64,000 nucleotides of DNA. Source: Taibaiella sp. GTDB lineage: Bacteria; Bacteroidota; Bacteroidia; Chitinophagales; Chitinophagaceae. Position numbers and translations under genes: made by a program. Below the pieces are notes generated by a model that saw only the letters and a list, made by a program, of their open reading frames with translations, was not told the origin of the DNA and did not search any database. Below are positions 32,937-40,073 of this stretch, piece after piece. The stretch spans positions 186,001-250,000 of the forward strand of contig JAHBTQ010000003.1 of the NCBI GenBank assembly GCA_019638495.1, in the 5' to 3' direction. Every line of letters begins with the position of its first letter. The first letter of the stretch is position 1.

Positions 32937-33482
32937 ATGAGCAACAAAATAGTAGCCTCGATCCTGGCATTTTTTTCTTTTGCTATGAGCGCGCGTGGGC
33001 AGAAGTTGTCAACTGTTCCACATGTAGACCCAAAGCGCTATGCCGGTAAATGGTATGAAATTGCTGCGTATCCTCAACGTTATGAGAAAGGGTGTCACTG
33101 CGTCACTGCGGAGTATACCCCCGGACGCCGTGGCCACCTGAAGGTAGTGAATACATGTATAAAGGATACCACAGCATGCCAGGGAAAACAGACTACCGGC
33201 AAGGCGTTTATCAAGAAGAATTCCGGAAACGCAAAATTGAGGGTGCAGTTTTTCTGGCCATTTCGGGGCGACTACTGGATAATAGACCTTGCAGATGACT
33301 ACTCGTGGGCAGTAGTGAGCGAGCCTAAGAAAAGGACACTATGGATACTCTCCCGTACTCCGTCTATGGATGCCGGTACTTATCTTGCCATCACCAATAA
33401 GTTGCAGGCCTGGGGTTTTGACATGACCAGGATACGGGTTATGGACCAGTCGTGTAATTTGCCTGCGCCACCAAAGGGATAG
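32937..33482 (+). CDS. Lipocalin family protein (Blc-like)
   Basis: 181 residues from the ATG at 32937, which opens a signal peptide (MSNKIVASILAFFSFAMSARGQ); an ATG at 32919 in the same frame is possible. The lipocalin GxW motif is present in VDPKRYAGKWYEIAAYPQRY, with the paired cysteines of GCHCVTAEYTP and VNTCIKD, and the C-terminal ILSRTPSMD segment. Blc-type lipocalins bind lysophospholipids or fatty acids at the outer membrane. Unlike E. coli Blc it has no lipobox, so it is expected to be soluble in the periplasm or secreted. Confidence 0.88.
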   Translation: MSNKIVASILAFFSFAMSARGQKLSTVPHVDPKRYAGKWYEIAAYPQRYEKGCHCVTAEYTPGRRGHLKVVNTCIKDTTACQGKQTTGKAFIKKNSGNAKLRVQFFWPFRGDYWIIDLADDYSWAVVSEPKKRTLWILSRTPSMDAGTYLAITNKLQAWGFDMTRIRVMDQSCNLPAPPKG

Positions 33483-33487
33483 CGCAG

Positions 33488-33495
33488 TATATTTG
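33488..33495 (+). promoter_or_regulatory. -7 box TATATTTG before the hydrolase gene
   Basis: TATATTTG ends five bases before the ATG at 33501, again suggesting a leaderless or nearly leaderless transcript. Confidence 0.45.
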
Positions 33496-33500
33496 GCTTC

Positions 33501-34187
33501 ATGAAGCCACTCATTCTGCTACACGGTGCCATTGGGGCTGGCGACCAATTAGAGCCACTCGCAACGTTGCTTTCCTCCCAATATGATGTACATGTTATTG
33601 ACTTTTCAGGACATGGAGCGGCCCGCCCCACTGTTGAACTATTTTCAATGGAATTGTTTGCCAACGATGTGCGTGCCTATATGCTCAGTACTGGATTGGA
33701 GCGTGCCAGTATATTCGGGCATAGTATGGGTGGCTATGTGGCCATGTATCTTGCACGGCACAGTCCTGAGCTAATAGATTGCATTGTGACACTGGCTACA
33801 AAGTGGCACTGGGATGAAGCGACCGCGGCCAAAGAGACCCGGATGCTGAATGCTGACAAGATAGAGCAGAAGGTGCCCTCCTTTGCTGAGACGCTGCACA
33901 AACGGCACGCTGCACATGGATGGAAGAATGTTCTGGCTAAAACTGCAGACATGATGTTGGCTTTGGGCGCTGACAATCCGCTGAAAGCTGAGGACCATGC
34001 TGCCATTACACAGCCTTCATTGATTTTACTTGGAGATAGAGACAAAATGGTGTCGCTGGAGGAAACCCTTGCCGTTTATAAGGCACTTCCCAACGGACAG
34101 ATGGGCATGCTGCCTGGTACCGGCCACCCGGTAGAGCAGGTGGACATAGAGGTGCTTCATTTCTTTATTAATCGATTTCTGAGGTAA
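33501..34187 (+). CDS. Alpha/beta hydrolase
   Basis: 228 residues. The oxyanion strand is LILLHGAIGAGDQ, the nucleophile elbow is GHSMGG with Ser75, the acid is probably Asp in LLGDRDKMV and the His is in LPGTGHPVEQVD. It lacks a signal peptide, so it is cytosolic. The cap region is small and helical (KWHWDEATAAKETRMLNADK). The substrate is unknown; the fold fits small esterases or C-C hydrolases of the MhpC/YbfF type. Confidence 0.88.
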   Translation: MKPLILLHGAIGAGDQLEPLATLLSSQYDVHVIDFSGHGAARPTVELFSMELFANDVRAYMLSTGLERASIFGHSMGGYVAMYLARHSPELIDCIVTLATKWHWDEATAAKETRMLNADKIEQKVPSFAETLHKRHAAHGWKNVLAKTADMMLALGADNPLKAEDHAAITQPSLILLGDRDKMVSLEETLAVYKALPNGQMGMLPGTGHPVEQVDIEVLHFFINRFLR

Positions 34188-34207
34188 AATTTGGAGTTTG
34201 CTTTTAG

Positions 34208-34230
34208 TATACCTAAATTTGTGAGGTATA
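34208..34230. promoter_or_regulatory. PadR-type operator TATACCT-N9-AGGTATA over a -7 box
   Basis: Perfect 7-bp inverted repeat separated by 9 bases. The -7 box TAAATTTG (34214-34221) starts on the last base of the left arm and fills most of the spacer. A regulator bound here would block the promoter, so autorepression by the PadR protein encoded just downstream is likely. Confidence 0.55.
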
Positions 34231-34245
34231 TAAGCAACTGTTGCA

Positions 34246-34584
34246 TTGGAGCAGAATTCATTTGTAAAAGGTAGTCTCACCACCATCATCATGAAGCTAT
34301 TGGATGACAATGGCCGTATGTATGGTTATGAGATGACCCGTGCCGTGCGTGAGCTTACAAAGGGAAAGATGGAAATAGGAGAGGCGGCATTGTATCCGGC
34401 GCTGCATAAATTGGTGAGCGAGGGGCTACTGGAAGCGACGAGTGAAATAGTAGATGGGCGTCTGCGCAAATATTATTCGCTCTCTCGTAAAGGAAAGAAG
34501 GAATCGGCATCTATGGTAGAGGCGCTGAAGGAATCGCTGTCGCAGTTGCAATTGTTATTAAACTCAAATCTTGCCAATGGATAA
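34246..34584 (+). CDS. PadR family transcriptional regulator
   Basis: 112 residues with the PadR winged helix: FVKGSLTTIIMKLLDDNGRMYGYEMTRAVRE, the wing ALYPALHKLVSEGLLEA, and LRKYYSLSRKGKKE. No ATG precedes the conserved start, so TTG at 34246 is the probable initiation codon; the first in-frame ATG (34291) would cut helix 1. It overlaps the next gene by eight bases. PadR regulators paired with a membrane protein are common and often control it. Confidence 0.85.
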   Translation: MEQNSFVKGSLTTIIMKLLDDNGRMYGYEMTRAVRELTKGKMEIGEAALYPALHKLVSEGLLEATSEIVDGRLRKYYSLSRKGKKESASMVEALKESLSQLQLLLNSNLANG

Positions 34585-35284
34585 GGTGACACTGAACAGG
34601 GAGCAACTGCAGGAGGTGGTTGCATATATAGAACGTCGCGGGTTTAAAGACCCATTGGTGTTAGTGGAGATACTGGACCATTTTGCATGCAAGGTAGAGG
34701 AGAAGATGGAAGCCAGACCGGGCATGGCACTTGGTGCTGCCATTGTAGCTGCTCACAGCGATTTTGGACCCATGGGTTTTTATCCGTTGCGTAAGGCATT
34801 TGAGGAGGCAGCAGCGAAGAAGTACAGCGCAATCTTCAACAATGAACGAAAGCTGCTTCTTAAATCTCCTTTGTTTGTGCTACTTACAATTGTTTTGTCA
34901 TTTTTGTTTACGAGAGTTGTTTTGTTCTTTCCGTTTCGTTCTATCTCGGACTGGTACCCCAGGTTGCCAGTAATGGAAGTGCTCTGCTGGGGGTATCTTG
35001 CTGCGCAGCTACTCCTTATTTCGCATGTCCCAAGGAGGTTGAGAGGATCTGCTGTGGTTAAAGCAGTAACGCCCAACACGTTTCTATTCTTGTTTATTTC
35101 CACTAGCACTTTGTCTCGTTTACTTGTAGGCCTGCCAGATGAAATTGGCACTATTAGCAGTCTTGCAGGTGCGCTATTCTTCTACCTGGTCCTGGACGTA
35201 TTCTCAACGAAGAATTCACTTAAGCACGCAATAGATGAGGGCGCTGTAGTAGACAACTATCTCCGCAGGTTGCAGTCAGCTTAA
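34577..35284 (+). CDS. Membrane protein partnered with PadR, function unknown
   Basis: 235 residues from the ATG at 34577, which overlaps the padR end (AATGGATAA), so translation is coupled. The first 90 residues are soluble and helical (REQLQEVVAYIERRGFKDPLVLVEILDHFACKVEEKM). Four hydrophobic segments follow at about 95-118, 128-150, 165-185 and 192-212. The LVEILDHFACKVEE segment recurs in other Bacteroidota genes that follow padR. Role unknown. Confidence 0.8.
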   Translation: MDKVTLNREQLQEVVAYIERRGFKDPLVLVEILDHFACKVEEKMEARPGMALGAAIVAAHSDFGPMGFYPLRKAFEEAAAKKYSAIFNNERKLLLKSPLFVLLTIVLSFLFTRVVLFFPFRSISDWYPRLPVMEVLCWGYLAAQLLLISHVPRRLRGSAVVKAVTPNTFLFLFISTSTLSRLLVGLPDEIGTISSLAGALFFYLVLDVFSTKNSLKHAIDEGAVVDNYLRRLQSA

Positions 35285-35376
35285 TCTGCTTTTTACTTGC
35301 ATTTAAGTCCAGTAGAAGTTGCTTAGGAGTCGCTACTTCTATTTCTGTTAAAATATCGCCAAAGACAATACACTAT

Positions 35377-35424
35377 TTTGTGTTTACGAAAATATTCGTA
35401 GGTTTGTGTACGAATTAATTCGTA
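35377..35424 (+). promoter_or_regulatory. blaI-M56 promoter with two 16-bp operators
   Basis: TTTG at 35377-35380 and TAGGTTTG at 35399-35406 (18-base spacer) form the promoter. Two dyads TACGAA-N4-TTCGTA flank the -7 box: 35385-35400 (N4 AATA) and 35409-35424 (TTAA, a perfect 16-bp palindrome). Their centres are 24 bp apart. The left dyad fills the -33/-7 spacer and the right dyad covers the transcript start. This is an autoregulatory arrangement for the BlaI-like repressor encoded next. Confidence 0.75.
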
Positions 35425-35432
35425 GGAAGAAT

Positions 35433-35816
35433 ATGGCTGAGCAGATAAAACCAACCGAAAGCGAACTGGAGATCCTAAACATTCTCTGGGATAAAGGACC
35501 CAGCACTGTGCGCGACGTGCATGAGGTGCTGGAGCAAAGCAAAGATGCCGGCTACACAACCACACTGAAGCTGATGCAGATAATGTATGAAAAGAAACTG
35601 CTGAAGCGTGACGCAACCACGAAGAGTCACGTGTACACAGCAAATGTGTCGCAAGAAAAAACGCAGGGCCAGTTGGTGAAGAAGTTCATTGATAGTGTAT
35701 TCAATGGTTCAGCATCCCAGTTGGTGATGCAGGCACTGGGCAACCACAAGACCAACAAAAAGGAACTGGACGAGATAAGGAAATACCTTGAGGAAATGGA
35801 AAAGAGGAGCAAGTAA
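35433..35816 (+). CDS. blaI: BlaI/MecI/CopY family repressor
   Basis: 127 residues from the ATG at 35433. The N-terminal winged helix is KPTESELEILNILWDKGPSTVRDVHEVL ... GYTTTLKLMQIMYEKKLLKRD, with the C-terminal dimerisation and cleavage region at about 70-127. In the BlaI/MecI system a membrane metalloprotease relieves repression by cleaving the repressor; the M56 protein encoded 30 bases downstream fits that role. No beta-lactamase is adjacent, so the regulon is probably something other than a local resistance gene. The name reflects family only. Confidence 0.9.
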   Translation: MAEQIKPTESELEILNILWDKGPSTVRDVHEVLEQSKDAGYTTTLKLMQIMYEKKLLKRDATTKSHVYTANVSQEKTQGQLVKKFIDSVFNGSASQLVMQALGNHKTNKKELDEIRKYLEEMEKRSK

Positions 35817-35846
35817 CCATTTGTAAACCGTACCAAAACCATTTTT

Positions 35847-37691
35847 ATGAATACTCTTTCACTTACCACATCACTGATCGCACGTGCATTTTCTTATGCA
35901 TTGCTTTACTCGCTTGGGCAGGGATTGCTTGTTTTTGGGTTGTTGTTCATTATTCTGAAGACAGTACCTGCACTTACTGCCAGGGTTCGTTACTTGCTTT
36001 CATTTGCGGCAATGGTGTTCATGTTCCTGTGGTTTGCAGATACTATGTTGGTACACTACAGCTCTTTGCAAGGGGTAACCGTATACATCTCCGGAAAGGC
36101 TGATGGTGCCGTAGCGGCTGCTACAACAGTGGCTCACTCCCTGCCCGACGGCCTGGCGTTAATGCAACCAGTATTGCCCCACATGGATAAGTATGTGCCT
36201 GTTATTGCTGGTCTGTACATGCTGGGATTGTTGCTGATGTTGGTGCGTTTTGTGTCGGGTGTATTTCAATTGCGCAGTTTGGGCAAGTTCGGATTGCAGG
36301 CGCCGCCGGAACAGCTTGCCTGCTTCACAGAGAATTGGCGAAAGTACCTCGACATTAGCCGGCAGGTGCGTGTGGCTGTGTCTTCGCGTATCAATGTGCC
36401 GATGATGATGGGTACGCTTCGCCCGATGATATTGCTGCCTGTGGCAGCGGTGAGTGACTTGGGTACGGATGAGCTGGAGGCCATTCTGCTACATGAGCTG
36501 GCGCACATAAAGCGGCACGATTACCTTATTAATATCATCCAGTCTGCAATAGAGGCACTCATGTTTTTCAATCCCTTTATGTGGCTTGCATCGCGTATAG
36601 TGCGCCGTGAGCGCGAGCACTGCTGTGACGATATGGTGCTGGCCTATTCGTCGAGTCCTTTACCTTATGCCCGTGCTCTCGCACAACTGGAGGCGTACCG
36701 CGGCGCCGGCACATTATCCATCGCGGCTACAGGAAATAGTAATCAATTGTTTAACCGAATAAAACGAATCATTGAGATGAAAAGAGAACAGAATCCATAC
36801 GGCCGCGTGTCGGCTGCTGTCATTGCAGTTTTGGTACCTGCGCTGGTGATAATGTTTGTTGCCTTTACGCCGTCGTTTGCGCAAAAACAGAAAACATCAA
36901 AGAAGGGAGCTCAGCAAAAAGTAACTACTACTACCATAACAATAGATAGTACCGGTAGGCAGAATGTGGTAAAGAAGACAACCATAGAGCCTGCCGGTAA
37001 AGAGATGGGTGAAACTGAGGACGAGGTAGGTGCAACAGCAGGTGGCAAAAAGCCTGTTACCAAGATGATAATTGTTGATGATGACAAGAAGGGGACAAAC
37101 GGCAAACCAGTGAAACGCGAGGTAATAGTGTCAGTTGGTGGCGATAAATGGTTTGACTCTGAGAAGCTTGAGGCGGAGATGGATAGGGCAAAAGCCGAAA
37201 TTGAAGGGGTTGATTGGGACGAGATCAAAGCAACTATAGCTAATGCACTGCGCGAAGCAAAGAAGGAAATTGATGCAATTGATGTAGATAAGATAACACG
37301 GGAGATAGATGTGGAGGTAAAGAAGAGTATGGCGCAGAGTAAGAAAGCCATGGCAGAGGCTAAGGTTGAGATGGAACGTGCAAGGAAATCGATGGTGCGC
37401 GCCTATGTGGCAAAAGGAGGGCATGCACACGCAGATGCTTCTTCGGGCGGACCGGACATAGAGATTCATAGTGGCACAGACGAGACGGAGGAGATGCTGA
37501 CTGAGATGGAAAAGGACGGACTGATAAACAGGGAGAAGAAGTTTAAGATTGAAAAGGAAGATGAGCAGCTTTATATCAATGGTACAAAACAACCTGATCG
37601 CGTTTATCATAAGTACAATCAATATCTGCATGGCAAGCAAGTATCGGTCAGTGGAAATAAGGGCTCTCTCCATATCACAGTCACCAATTAA
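35847..37691 (+). CDS. M56 family (BlaR1/MecR1-like) membrane metallopeptidase with coiled-coil extension
   Basis: 614 residues. Membrane helices lie at about 12-40, 45-68, 115-140 and 325-345. The cytoplasmic zinc protease site is LLHELAHIKRHD (HELAH at 216-220) with downstream RREREHCCDD. BlaR1 has a penicillin-binding domain after the last helix; here instead there are about 270 residues beginning FTPSFAQKQKTSKKG. They are low-complexity at first and then form a charged heptad-rich coiled coil at about 425-520 (AEMDRAKAEIEGVDWDEIKATI, KKSMAQSKKAMAEAK). The final 60 residues look folded (KKFKIEKEDEQLYINGTKQ). The stimulus is therefore not a beta-lactam bound to a PBP fold. Confidence 0.9.
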   Translation: MNTLSLTTSLIARAFSYALLYSLGQGLLVFGLLFIILKTVPALTARVRYLLSFAAMVFMFLWFADTMLVHYSSLQGVTVYISGKADGAVAAATTVAHSLPDGLALMQPVLPHMDKYVPVIAGLYMLGLLLMLVRFVSGVFQLRSLGKFGLQAPPEQLACFTENWRKYLDISRQVRVAVSSRINVPMMMGTLRPMILLPVAAVSDLGTDELEAILLHELAHIKRHDYLINIIQSAIEALMFFNPFMWLASRIVRREREHCCDDMVLAYSSSPLPYARALAQLEAYRGAGTLSIAATGNSNQLFNRIKRIIEMKREQNPYGRVSAAVIAVLVPALVIMFVAFTPSFAQKQKTSKKGAQQKVTTTTITIDSTGRQNVVKKTTIEPAGKEMGETEDEVGATAGGKKPVTKMIIVDDDKKGTNGKPVKREVIVSVGGDKWFDSEKLEAEMDRAKAEIEGVDWDEIKATIANALREAKKEIDAIDVDKITREIDVEVKKSMAQSKKAMAEAKVEMERARKSMVRAYVAKGGHAHADASSGGPDIEIHSGTDETEEMLTEMEKDGLINREKKFKIEKEDEQLYINGTKQPDRVYHKYNQYLHGKQVSVSGNKGSLHITVTN

Positions 37692-37700
37692 GGAAATGGG

Positions 37701-37718
37701 TCCCGATAGCTATCGGGA
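37701..37718. repeat. 18-bp perfect palindrome TCCCGATAGCTATCGGGA
   Basis: Perfect palindrome nine bases after the M56 stop. I recall similar CCCGATAGCTATCGGG elements scattered between genes in Bacteroidota genomes, so it is probably one copy of a dispersed repeat. No T run follows. Confidence 0.65.
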
Positions 37719-37807
37719 TGGAATTCGGTATTAGGGATTAGGAATTGGTGTTGCGATAGTTATTGTGACAGACTTTGTACGCATGAGTTTTGCTTCATAA
37801 ACCCCAG

Positions 37808-37837
37808 ACGCCTCCTGTTTACAGGGGGCGTTTTTTT
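37808..37837 (+). terminator. Intrinsic terminator of the blaI-M56 unit
   Basis: 10-bp stem ACGCCTCCTG / CAGGGGGCGT (one T-G pair) with loop TTTA, followed by a run of T. It ends the transcript about 115 bases after the M56 stop. Confidence 0.85.
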
Positions 37838-37897
37838 GTCGATCCCTGTGTCGCGTGATATTTGATTGTGCTAAATTGCAGGTATAGTTGCTTTCAT

Positions 37898-38929
37898 ATG
37901 GAGCTAGATAAGGAGCAATACGACGTCGTGAACCGGGCACTTTCTGATTGGGAGCAGTCCGGGAAGTTGCAACCGGATGTGGCTGCAGGGTTACGGGCAG
38001 ATATGTCTGTGCGGAGAAACGACCGGCAACAGCTAGCTCAATATTTTTTCTTCATAGCGCTGTCGTGTACACTGCTTGCGTTTGCCGCGATATTTCTTAG
38101 CGAGAAGTTACTGGAGCGTATCAAGGCCTATTTTGCATGGAGCGATCTTGCTGTGGCCGGAATTACTGCAGCGCTGTCGGTGCTGTGGTTTTGGTATATA
38201 GGCCGGCGACGTAGCGGTACAAAAAGTTCTGCCTATGAGATATACATGGCACTAGGAGGACTGTCAGTGCTTACGTGCCTTGTTTATGTTTGTAAAGCGC
38301 TGCATGCGGACGCTACATACTATACTACCTTTCTTTTGCTTTCCATGATTTCGCTGTTGTCGCTAGGTGCGGTTATGCGGTCACCGGTGCTTTGGCTTGG
38401 GGGCTTGCTTGCCATTACCGGTTGGTATGGCGCTGTGACAGCGGCGTATGAAAACAATTACCTGTTTTTCGGTATGAACTATGCGGTGCGTTATTTCCTG
38501 TTTGGTGTGGTGCTACTTGCGGCTGCCCTTGGTTTACGCAATAGTGGTAAGCTTCCCTTTGCCCGGCAGCTCACTTATGTAATAGCGCTGTCTGTATTCT
38601 TTGTTGCGTTATGGGCGGTGACGGTTTTTGGCAACTTCAGTTCCCTGGAGCGTTGGCAGCGTGCGCATCAGTCGCAGATCATTGTTTATTCTATTTTCAT
38701 GGCAGCGGCCTCTGGTCTGGCTATATACCTGGGAATCAGGTATCGGGATGCCACCGCACGTGATTTTGGCGTGATCTTTCTTTTGGTAAACTTGTATACC
38801 CGTTATTTCGAGTACTTCTGGGATTCGATGAACAAAGGTCTTTTTTTCCTGGTTCTTGCCATCACATTTGGTCTCCTTGGCCGCTGGCTGGAGAAAAAGA
38901 ACAAAGCGGCAAAAACACCAACACTATAG
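37898..38929 (+). CDS. DUF2157-like polytopic membrane protein
   Basis: 343 residues from the ATG at 37898. A soluble N-terminal region of about 50 residues (YDVVNRALSDWEQSGKLQPDVAAGLRADM) resembles the start of DUF2157 proteins. It is followed by around ten hydrophobic helices between residues 52 and 335. No catalytic motif is visible. The weak DUF2157 resemblance is by length and layout. It precedes truA and ends within the truA promoter region. Confidence 0.78.
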   Translation: MELDKEQYDVVNRALSDWEQSGKLQPDVAAGLRADMSVRRNDRQQLAQYFFFIALSCTLLAFAAIFLSEKLLERIKAYFAWSDLAVAGITAALSVLWFWYIGRRRSGTKSSAYEIYMALGGLSVLTCLVYVCKALHADATYYTTFLLLSMISLLSLGAVMRSPVLWLGGLLAITGWYGAVTAAYENNYLFFGMNYAVRYFLFGVVLLAAALGLRNSGKLPFARQLTYVIALSVFFVALWAVTVFGNFSSLERWQRAHQSQIIVYSIFMAAASGLAIYLGIRYRDATARDFGVIFLLVNLYTRYFEYFWDSMNKGLFFLVLAITFGLLGRWLEKKNKAAKTPTL

Positions 38930-38941
38930 CTACATTGGCGC

Positions 38942-38949
38942 TACCTTTG
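38942..38949 (+). promoter_or_regulatory. -7 box TACCTTTG of truA
   Basis: A perfect TACCTTTG with transcription expected near 38953. This excludes the TTG at 38935 as start codon on this transcript and leaves GTG 38968 or ATG 39022. Confidence 0.6.
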
Positions 38950-38999
38950 CCCACGTTTTCCAGAATAGTGTCAGACGAATTCAACTACAGCGCTCACAA

Positions 39000-39072
39000 A
39001 ACACCTCCCTCTCCCCTGGAGATGGCTGGGGAGAGGTCCCACCTATCTGCTTCGGAGAGGGTCGGGGAGAAG
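39000..39072. repeat. Dispersed CTCTCC/GGAGAGG element in the truA 5' end
   Basis: The stretch has paired motifs CCCTCTCCCCTGGAGA, GGGGAGAGGTCCC and CGGAGAGGGTCGGGGAGAAG. I recall similar elements as widespread intergenic repeats of Bacteroidota. Here it is read in frame as part of truA. Confidence 0.6.
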
Positions 39073-39843
39073 TCTCTTGATTCACTCCGATTCGTACTTG
39101 AAGTTATGTACGATGGCACCTGTTTTCATGGCTCGCAGATCCAGAATGAGCTGCCGACGGTTCAACTTTCAATTAATAATGCACTTTCTACGCTGCTACG
39201 CAGGCCGATAGCGAGTCTCGGTGCCAGCAGGACAGATGAGGGTGTGCATGCAACGAGCAACTTTTACCAGTTTGATAATGATGCCGAGCTGCGCCCTGAC
39301 TTCATGTATAAACTCAATGCTATACTGCCTCCGGGGGTGGCTGTGAATGCGATCTATAAGGCTACAGAGGCGTTTAATGCCCGATTTAACGCGTTGTCGC
39401 GTAGCTATCGATACAGGATATATAACGGCAAAAACCCGTTTAAACTCAATAGAGCTTATTTCTATCCATTTCGTGTAGAATGGGAATTACTTGAAGAATG
39501 TGCGTCTGTTCTGCCAGAATATCGATTGTTCGATTCGTTCTGTAAGCGGCACGGGCAAAGCAAAACCACTGAATGCTCTATAATGGAGTCTCGCTGGGAG
39601 CGGGTGGGGGATGAGCTACACTATGTGGTGAGGGCAAATCGGTTTTTGCGTGGCATGGTTAGGGGGCTAGTGGGCACGCAGCTATATGTGGCCCGTGGCG
39701 GTCGCGACCTTAGCCACTTTAGGTCAATTGTAGCGGCGCAGGACTGTACAAAGGCGTTTTTTAATGTGCCCGGTCACGGCCTTTACCTGGAAAGGGTGGA
39801 ATATCCCCAGGGGGTATTGACTGCCTACCAAGGTAGGGGGTAG
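39022..39843 (+). CDS. truA: tRNA pseudouridine synthase A
   Basis: Converts U38-40 of the tRNA anticodon arm to pseudouridine. The conserved body starts LRFVLEVMYDGTCFHGSQIQ. The catalytic Asp is in LGASRTDEGVHATSNFYQF, where the usual form is RTDAGVHA. The RYRIYNGKNPF and FLRGMVRGLVGT motifs follow. No start codon lies directly before the conserved body. The nearest in-frame ATG (39022) is inside a dispersed repeat and adds 22 residues (MAGERSHLSASERVGEKSLD...). GTG at 38968 would add 40. So the N-terminus is repeat-encoded. A terminator follows. Confidence 0.88.
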   Translation: MAGERSHLSASERVGEKSLDSLRFVLEVMYDGTCFHGSQIQNELPTVQLSINNALSTLLRRPIASLGASRTDEGVHATSNFYQFDNDAELRPDFMYKLNAILPPGVAVNAIYKATEAFNARFNALSRSYRYRIYNGKNPFKLNRAYFYPFRVEWELLEECASVLPEYRLFDSFCKRHGQSKTTECSIMESRWERVGDELHYVVRANRFLRGMVRGLVGTQLYVARGGRDLSHFRSIVAAQDCTKAFFNVPGHGLYLERVEYPQGVLTAYQGRG

Positions 39844-39869
39844 ATGTAAGGAGTTTTTTCTCTATTTGT

Positions 39870-39897
39870 GCTAACACTCAATTTGTTAGCGTTTTTT
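39870..39897 (+). terminator. Intrinsic terminator of truA
   Basis: Perfect 7-bp stem GCTAACA / TGTTAGC with a 7-base loop, followed by GTTTTTT. Confidence 0.75.
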
Positions 39898-40063
39898 CAC
39901 ACTTTTGCAGGTGTAGGCTTTTGGCTTTCAGTTAAATACGCGAGACGATGAGTAAACTTTAATAAAAAAGTAACAAAAACTCAAACGTATATTTATAAAA
40001 AAATAGGAAAATCAGGCATATAAGTTTGATTTTTTGAGTATTTTTCGGCATTGTTTCATAAAC

Positions 40064-40071
40064 TATCTTTG
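40064..40071 (+). promoter_or_regulatory. -7 box TATCTTTG at the large surface-protein gene
   Basis: TATCTTTG ends two bases before the ATG at 40074. The spacing is shorter than for guaB, so transcription probably starts within a base or two of the start codon. The upstream 100 bases are very A/T-rich with no well-spaced TTTG. Confidence 0.5.
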
Positions 40072-40073
40072 AT

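Noticed and set aside
35847..37691. Beta-lactam sensor BlaR1
   Set aside because: There is no penicillin-binding domain (no SxxK/KTG set) after the last membrane helix and no beta-lactamase nearby.
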